Source of the DNA: Glycine soja
Taxonomy: Eukaryota > Streptophyta > Magnoliopsida > Fabales > Fabaceae
Reading direction: 5' to 3'
DNA length: 64,000 nt
Assembly (NCBI RefSeq): GCF_004193775.1
Contig: NC_041008.1
Coordinates: forward strand, 5,968,731-6,032,730
Part shown: piece after piece, positions 56,986 through 64,000 of the stretch
Position numbering within the stretch: the stretch's first letter is position 1
Layout: every line of letters begins with the position of its first letter
Notes under the pieces: model-generated
The model's database searches: none
Told to the model about the DNA's origin: nothing
The model's input: the letters and a program-made list of their open reading frames with translations, nothing else
Made by a program: the position numbers and the translations under genes

Positions 56986-59874
56986 ATGGACGCTGTGTCA
57001 TCCGCACTACTAGAGCCAGTAACTAATTCTGTGTTGGATCTGATTAAAAAGCAAGTGGATTACATCCGTTATAGGCAAAACATTGATGAACTAGACGAGT
57101 GTGTTAAGCAGCTTAAACATAAAAAGGAGATAGTAGATCATAAATGTGAGGAAGCTGTCAAAAATGGACACGAAATTGAAGGTAAGGTTAGAGAATGGTT
57201 AGGGAAAGTGGGTAAATTTGAGACAGAAGTGGAGAAGTATCGGAAGGATGATGGCCACAAAAAGACACGGTTTTCCAATTGTTTATTTCTTTACTTTTGG
57301 CATAGACTAGGCAGACTAGCAAAGAAGATGGCAGTTGAGGGTAAAAAGATAACCGATGATTGCCCCAATTCTGATGAAATTGCCTATCGGGTATACGTAA
57401 CATCTAATGATGCCATTTTGTCTAATAATGACCTTATGGATTTTGGTTCTAGAAAATCCATAATGGAACAAATAATGGCAACACTTGTTGAAGATCCCAC
57501 TGTGAAAATGATTGGAGTGTATGGACGAAGTGGGGTGGGTAAGAGCACTTTAATCAAAGCAATTGCTAAAATTGCTCGAGACAAGAAGTTGTTTAATGTG
57601 GTGGCTTTTTCAGAAATAACAGACAACCCCAATCTAAAACAAGTCCAGGAAGATATTGCTTACCCTTTGGGATTGAAATTGGAAGGAGAAGGTGAGAATG
57701 TAAGAGCTGATAATCTACGAAGGAGGTTAAAGAAAGAGAAAGAGAACACCCTTATAATCTTGGATGACCTTTGGGACAGATTAGACTTGAATAGGTTGGG
57801 AATTCCACTTGATGGTGATGTTGATGATAATGATTTAAGCAAGAAGACAAATAGTGATAATCAGGGTCCCCAAGGGCCGACAAAAGAAAAATCTCTTGGT
57901 GATTATAAGGGTTGCAAAATTTTGCTAACTTCAAGGAAACAAAATGTATTAACGGATAAAATGGAAGTTAAATTAACTTTCTGTGTAGAGGAATTAGATG
58001 AAAAAGATGCTCTGAAGTTGTTTCGGAAGGAGGCTGGAATACATGGTGAAATGTCCAAGTCTAAACAAGAAATTGTTAAGAAGTATTGTGCTGGGTTACC
58101 TATGGCAATAGTTACAGTTGGAAGGGCATTAAGAGACAAGAGCGACTCAGAGTGGGAAAAACTTAAAAACCAAGACCTGGTGGGAGTTCAGAATCCGATG
58201 GAGATTTCTGTAAAAATGAGTTATGACCATCTAGAAAATGAGGAGCTCAAGTCCATTTTCTTTCTTTGTGCTCAAATGGGTCATCAACCCCTAATTATGG
58301 ACTTGGTGAAGTATTGCTTTGGTTTGGGAATACTTGAAGGGGTCTACTCGCTTGGGGAAGCTCGGGACAGAATATCTACATCAATCAAAAAGCTGAAAGA
58401 CTCAGGTTTGGTGTTGGATGGAAGTTCTAGTATTCATTTCAATATGCACGATCTGGTTCGAGATGCTGCTTTATCTATAGCACAGAACGAGCAAAATGTA
58501 TTTACTTTGAGAAATGGGAAACTTAATGATTGGCCTGAACTCAAGAGGTGCACTTCTATTTCTATATGCAATAGTGATATCATTGATGAGCTTCCTAATG
58601 TTATGAACTGTCCTCAACTTAAATTTTTCCAAATTGACAATGATGATCCATCTTTAAAAATACCTGAGAGTTTTTTTAAGAGAATGAAAAAACTCAGAGT
58701 GTTAATATTGACTGGCTTTCATCTATCAAGCTTACCATCTTCAATTAAGTGCCTATCAGACCTCAGATTGCTTTGTTTGGAGCGATGCACTTTAGATGAC
58801 AACTTATCCATCATAGGGAAGCTGAAAAAATTAAGAATTCTCAGCTTTTCTGGATCTCGAATTGAAAATTTGCCAGCTGAGTTGAAGGACTTGGATAAAC
58901 TACAATTACTAGACATCAGCAATTGTTCAATAGTCACCATGATTCCACCTAATCTTATATCAAGGTTGACTTCGTTGGAAGAGCTGTATGTAAGAAAGTG
59001 TTTCATGGAAGTGTCGGAGGAAGGAGAGAGAAACCAAAGTCAAAATTCATTTATTTCTGAACTAAAGCATTTGCATCAATTGCAAGTGGTGGACTTAAGC
59101 ATTCCATGTGCTGAATTTTTTGCAAAGGAATTGTTCTTTGACAACTTAAGTGATTACAAGATTGAGATTGGGAACTTCAAAACTCTTTCAGCTGGAGATT
59201 TCAGAATGCCTAATAAGTATGAAAATTTCAAATCTTTGGCATTGGAGCTGAAGGATGACACTGACAATATTCACTCTCAGACAGGAATAAAGTTGTTGTT
59301 TGAAACAGTTGAAAATTTGTTTTTGGGAGAGCTGAATGGTGTTCAAGATGTTATTAATGAGTTGAATTTGAATGGATTTCCACATCTGAAACACTTTTCC
59401 ATCGTAAACAACCCTAGCATCAAATATATCATCAACTCAAAGGATTTGTTTTATCCTCAGGATGTTTTTCCCAAGTTGGAATCTCTATGCCTCTACAAAC
59501 TAAAAGAGATAGAGATGATATACTTTAGTTCAGGTACAGAGATGATATGCTTTAGTCCATTTACAGATTGCTCGTTCACCAAATTGAAAACGATCAAGGT
59601 CCAGAAGTGTGACCAATTGAAGAATCTTTTCTCCTTTTGCATGGTTAAATTGCTTGTGAGTCTTGAAACAATTGGTGTTTCCGATTGTGGTTCTTTAGAG
59701 GAGATCATTAAAATACCTGACAATTCTAATAAGATTGAGTTTCTTAAGTTGATGTCTTTGTCACTTGAATCATTATCATCATTCACTAGTTTTTATACCA
59801 CAGTAGAGGGGTCTTCTACAAACAGGGATCAGATACAAATTACTGTTATGACTCCTCCTCTTTTTGGTGAACTG
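56986..59874 (+). CDS. NLR-2 exon 1: CC, NB-ARC and first LRRs
   Basis: 963 codons. It has the same 30-residue insertion between kinase-2 and RNBS-B as NLR-1 (about residues 276-307), rich in Asp, Asn and Lys. LRRs begin near residue 516. The end GELV before the donor CTG|GTATGA is identical to NLR-1. Confidence 0.92.
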
Positions 59875-62168
59875 GTATGATAGTGCATATTTTTCCTTTA
59901 AAAATTTTAATTAGTCTGTGACTACTTATTTTTCAGTTGCAAATATGTTAATTGTGTATGTGCTTGCAGGTTGAAATACCAAACTTAGAGAACTTGAATT
60001 TAATCTCAATGAACAAGATCCAGAAGATATGGAGCGACCAGCCCCCGTCAAACTTCTGCTTTCAAAACTTAATAAAATTATTTGTGAAAGATTGTGAAAA
60101 TTTGAGATATTTGTGTTCATTGTCCGTGGCCAGCAGTTTGAGGAAACTGAAAGGCCTCTTTGTAAGCAACTGTAAAATGATGGAGAAGATTTTTAGCACA
60201 GAAGGAAATAGTGCAGACAAGGTGTGTATAGGTGTAAATAAGTAAATTTTTATAGTTGACTGAATGTTATGCATTTCTGTTTAGTTTCATTACCAAATAA
60301 TGGCTTGTTTTCATCGAAGTGCAGGTTTGCGTCTTTCCTGAGTTAGAGGAAATCGACCTCGACCAAATGGATGAGTTAACAGACATATGGCAAGCTGAAG
60401 TGAGTGCTGATTCCTTTTCTAGTCTCACTTCTGTGTACATTTATAGGTGCAATAAACTAGACAAAATTTTTCCGAGTCACATGGAAGGATGGTTTGCGAG
60501 TTTGAACAGCTTGAAGGTTTCTTATTGTGAGTCAGTGGAAGTGATTTTTGAAATCAAAGATTCTCAGCAAGTAGATGCATCTGGTGGGATAGACACAAAT
60601 TTGCAGGTTGTTGATGTATCCTATCTCCCAAAGTTGGAGCAAGTGTGGAGCAGGGATCCAGGAGGAATTCTTAACTTCAAAAAACTGCAGAGTATAGAGG
60701 TGTATTATTGTGAAAGATTGAGGAATGTATTTCCAGCTTCTGTGGCCAAAGATGTTCCAAAGCTTGAATACATGTCGGTCAGACGGTGTGATGGAATTGT
60801 GGAAATTGTTGCCTGTCAAGATGGATCCGAAACAAACACTGAACAATTAGTGTTTCCTGAACTAACCTACATGAATTTAAATGGCCTACGAAGCATCCAG
60901 CATTTCTACAGGGGGAGACATCCTATAGAGTGTCCAAAATTGAAGAAGTTGGAAGTAGACGAATGTAACAAGAAGCTAAAAACATTCGGAACCGGAGAAA
61001 GGAGCAATGAAGAAGATGAAGCAGTTATGTCAGCTGAAAAGGTAAGTCATATAGTGAGACATAAATGGAGAGTGATATTGTAAGATGTGTGGCATACTTA
61101 AAAAAGATATAGCCCTGCTAAATATAATATGGATTATTAATTTAACGTCTCTCGTCCCCTAATCCCTCTAAATCCAAATTCCTCATTGTGCCTTAAAATT
61201 TTATTTAGAATTTAGAATTGAAGGGAATGTTTGACAATTATTATAATTTAAGAGCATTTTTTAGTCTTGATGGGACCCCAGAGTAACCAATGTGCTCCAT
61301 CAGGGATAAGCTTCCTTCTTCATAGTTTACTATTTACTTTTCTTTTATTTTTCTGTAGATATTCCCCAACTTGGAGTTTTTGGATATTCACTTTGACGAA
61401 GCACAGAAGTGGTTATTGAGCAACACTGTGAAGCATCGAATGCACCGTTTAAAAGAGCTTAGGTTAACCGAAGTTAATGATGGTGAACGTCTCTGTCAAA
61501 TTCTGTACAGAATGCCAAATCTAGAAAAGTTATTATTGTGGGAAGCTAAACATTTGCTTAAAGAGTCGTCGGAGTCACGTTTGGGAACCGTATTACAGCT
61601 GAAGGAATTGGTTTTGTCATCGTCAGAGATAAAGGATATAGGATTTGAACGAGAACCAGTTCTACAGAGACTAGAGCTTTTGAGCTTATCTGAGTGCCAC
61701 AAATTGAGGAATTTGGCTCCTCCCTCGGTATCATTGGCTTACTTGACAAATTTGAATGTAAAGTATTGTAAAGGATTAAGGAATTTAATGGCATCCTCAA
61801 CTGCAAAAAGCTTGGTTCAACTTAAGTCCATGACGATAAGCGGATGTGATGAATTAGAGGAAATAGTAAGCAATGAGGGAAATGAAGAAGCAGAGCAAAT
61901 AGTGTTTGGCAAATTGATTACTATAGAACTTGAGTGGCTAAAAAAGCTGAAAAGTTTTTGCAGTTACAAGAACTATGAATTCAAATTCCCGTCATTGGAA
62001 GTATTGATTGTGAGAAAATGCCCATGGATGCAAAGATTCACGGAGGGTGGCGCAAGAGCAGCAAAGTTACAAAACATAGTTACTGCTTATGAAGTTGGAA
62101 AAGAGGAAGCCAAATGGCAGTGGGAAGGAGACTTGAATGCCACCATACAAAATGTTTGGGAAGATCAG
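56986..62168 (+). CDS. NLR-2: CC-NB-ARC-LRR disease resistance protein, 3' part beyond the window
   Basis: Visible exons: 56986-59874, 59970-60221, 60325-61041 and 61359-62168, joined by three phase-0 GT-AG introns in the same positions as NLR-1. This gives 1,556 codons so far. Intron 4 starts at 62169 and runs past the window end, so at least one more exon is expected. Motifs: P-loop GRSGVGKST at 180-188, kinase-2 LIILDDLW at 256-263, GLPM from 370, MHD at 487-489. All switch residues are intact and no stop or frameshift is seen, so the visible part looks functional. The ATG at 56986 gives the family-like MDAVSSALLEPV; an upstream in-frame TTG at 56953 is not needed. From GLPM onward it is nearly identical to NLR-1, while the coiled coil is strongly diverged. 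Confidence 0.9.
59970..60221 (+). CDS. NLR-2 exon 2
   Basis: 84 codons, differing from NLR-1 exon 2 by about one residue (LFVKDC for LVVKDC). Confidence 0.85.
60325..61041 (+). CDS. NLR-2 exon 3: LRR module type A
   Basis: 239 codons, the same length as NLR-1 exon 3. Most differences lie in the first half; the second half is almost identical. Confidence 0.85.
61359..62168 (+). CDS. NLR-2 exon 4: LRR module type B
   Basis: 270 codons. It ends NVWEDQ|GTACTT, whereas NLR-1 ends GFNK; the NLR-2 ending resembles the AFWEE end of NLR-1 exon 6, so NLR-2 probably keeps the older form. Confidence 0.85.
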
Positions 62169-64000
62169 GTACTTATTCATTTTTAATACGTTAATGTTTT
62201 ATTTATAATTTTAGTCTCTTTAATATTTTAAAATATTCATTTATAATCCTTCACGCGAAATTAAAATTAAAAAAATACAAACTTATAAAATAAAAAATGA
62301 GTAAAACATATTACAGAAATGAAAATTAAAAAAGCATAAACTTTTAAGGATTAAAATTAAAAAAAAACTTACCAGAGATAAAAATAAAAAAATATTAACT
62401 TACATTTATCAAATACATATTTAAACTTATATTTATTTCAAATTCTCCTAATTTTATTAACTTTTCTTCTTTCCTTAAAAAAACAAACTTTTTTTCTTTC
62501 ATGAGATAAAAAAAATTACTTCCCATGAATGGAAATTATAAATCCTTGTTTTTGCCATAAAAAGCCTTAACCATAAAGTATGTTAAATTTCTTAAGATAT
62601 AAATATGTTAGCTCAAAAAACCAGCATTTATATAAATTTATTAATCATTTTTGTTTTAAAAAAATTCATTCTTAAAATTTAAAATAATACGAATTTGACT
62701 GCTTCATGTAACCAGCTTAGTCATAAAGAAAACTTTCCCTCATCTTACAACTTTTCTTTTTAATCAAAATAAATAAACTTCAATTCATATTTGATTGTCA
62801 TCCATTAATTTTTTGTTAACATTTTTAGTCCTTCTAGAAATTTTTGCTCATTATTAATCCTATTATTTATGTTATATTTAATAAGTTAACAAATTCATAT
62901 TTGATCGACCAACACATTTTTAGAGGGATTAAAACTTTAAAGAAAGATTGAAAATTGTCAAAAAAGAGGAAAAAATTAGAATATAAAAAGATGAGAGTTA
63001 AAAACTTAATTAAAAAAATAACTTGTTGATTTGTAAAATGGAACAAGTTGCATTTGAATTTACAAATATAAAATAACATATAAACGTGATAATAAGTTAA
63101 CAAAGTTATCCATATAATTTGTGACTATTTATATATCTATAAAATAAAAATCACATGAGAAGTTATTATAACTTACAAGGTTGATTTTATAGTTGGGAAG
63201 AAGGATTTGAAGGAAAAAAGATGAAAGAGGTTTTAAGTTACTATATTTTTACTAATATTTTAATAAAAAAAAACTAACAACTAATATTAATGGATGAAAA
63301 AAATATCTTTTATACATACTGAAGAATAAGGATAAAATATATTTTTTTTCTTTTTTTGTTAAAATATAAAATATCGTGAAAATAAAATGACATTATTACA
63401 CCTAAGAGTAAATGATAAAATATTTCTTAAACGAATCATCCATAATTTCATCATTGATAAAAATAAATTATCATGTTATTTACTTATATATTTTTTGTTT
63501 AACCTTTTGTGCAGCTATCCATATTTAGTATTTTAGCACATGAATGTCTGAAAGTAAATATTTATTTATACAACAAGATTTTGTAATTTATAATAAATAA
63601 ATATTTTAATTATATAAATTATATTATAATTAAATTTTATAATATATAATTTTTAACATATAAATTACATTTTAAATTTATGAAAAATAATTTGTTAGGA
63701 TGTATTATTATTTTAAATAATTGATGTTTTCTTTTAAAAATATTTAAATTAAAGTTAGAAACAAGGATGCCGTCAAGTTTTCTTACGCCAATTATCTTAG
63801 TTTTGTTTCTCTCTGATGGAAGGAAGGAAGCTTTTTTAATGGTCCCCTGGTGATTGATGATGAAACTTGGAATGTAATTTTATAATAAACAACAGACATA
63901 ATTGCTCCCTCCATATTAATATCAACTCAGTCCCATCATTCTTTGGTGTTGGCCAAGATAGCAAGAGTTGATGGATTTATTTTTTATTATTAATTATTAA
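62169..64000 (+). other. Intron 4 of NLR-2, partial
   Basis: AT-rich and collinear with NLR-1 intron 4 up to about 21.09 kb, with small indels (for example about 90 bp missing just after the donor). No exon of the A type is reached before the window ends. Confidence 0.75.

Overview
The window is plant nuclear DNA. It is very AT-rich, has intron-split genes with GT-AG junctions, Ty1-copia retrotransposons primed by initiator tRNA-Met, and coiled-coil NLR disease-resistance genes. Overall composition and gene types point to a legume, most likely Glycine (soybean); this is inference, not a database match. The theme is a young, unstable NLR cluster.

Layout. (1) 1-8916: gene-poor DNA made of direct-repeat blocks, including a 1.1-kb tandem pair; most blocks recur in another order at 51.7-56.9 kb. 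(2) 8917-13459: a complete but inactivated Ty1-copia element inserted in the 5' flank of NLR-1. (3) 13883-27177: NLR-1, a giant CC-NB-ARC-LRR gene of at least eight phase-0 exons and about 2,456 codons, whose LRR part grew by repetition of a two-exon module. (4) 27173-33738: a second Ty1-copia element, minus strand, with LTRs that look identical, inserted into the last recognisable LRR exon of NLR-1. (5) 33739-34048: the severed 3' end of NLR-1. (6) 34049-41282: AT-rich intergenic DNA with long TA microsatellites. (7) 41283-42889: a 5'-truncated three-exon DUF674 gene, minus strand. (8) 43801-44450: a relic of an NLR LRR module. (9) 45.7-49.8 kb: scattered pieces of a mitochondrial ribosomal protein mL46 gene mixed with a duplicated unknown segment. 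(10) 51.5-56.9 kb: an in-frame 30-bp minisatellite and the second set of repeat blocks. (11) 56986 to the window end: NLR-2, a close paralogue of NLR-1 whose first four exons are visible before the window cuts its long fourth intron.

Functionally, only the two NLRs and perhaps the DUF674 fragment look like host genes. NLRs are cytoplasmic or nuclear-associated immune receptors: the NB-ARC domain is an ADP/ATP switch and the LRRs sense or restrain. The two genes share near-identical LRR exons and introns but differ strongly in the coiled coil and P-loop region, as expected from unequal exchange or gene conversion. The architecture recalls the published soybean giant NLR for Phytophthora resistance (Rps11), which also arose by unequal recombination in a cluster of large NLRs; identity with that locus cannot be shown from this sequence alone.
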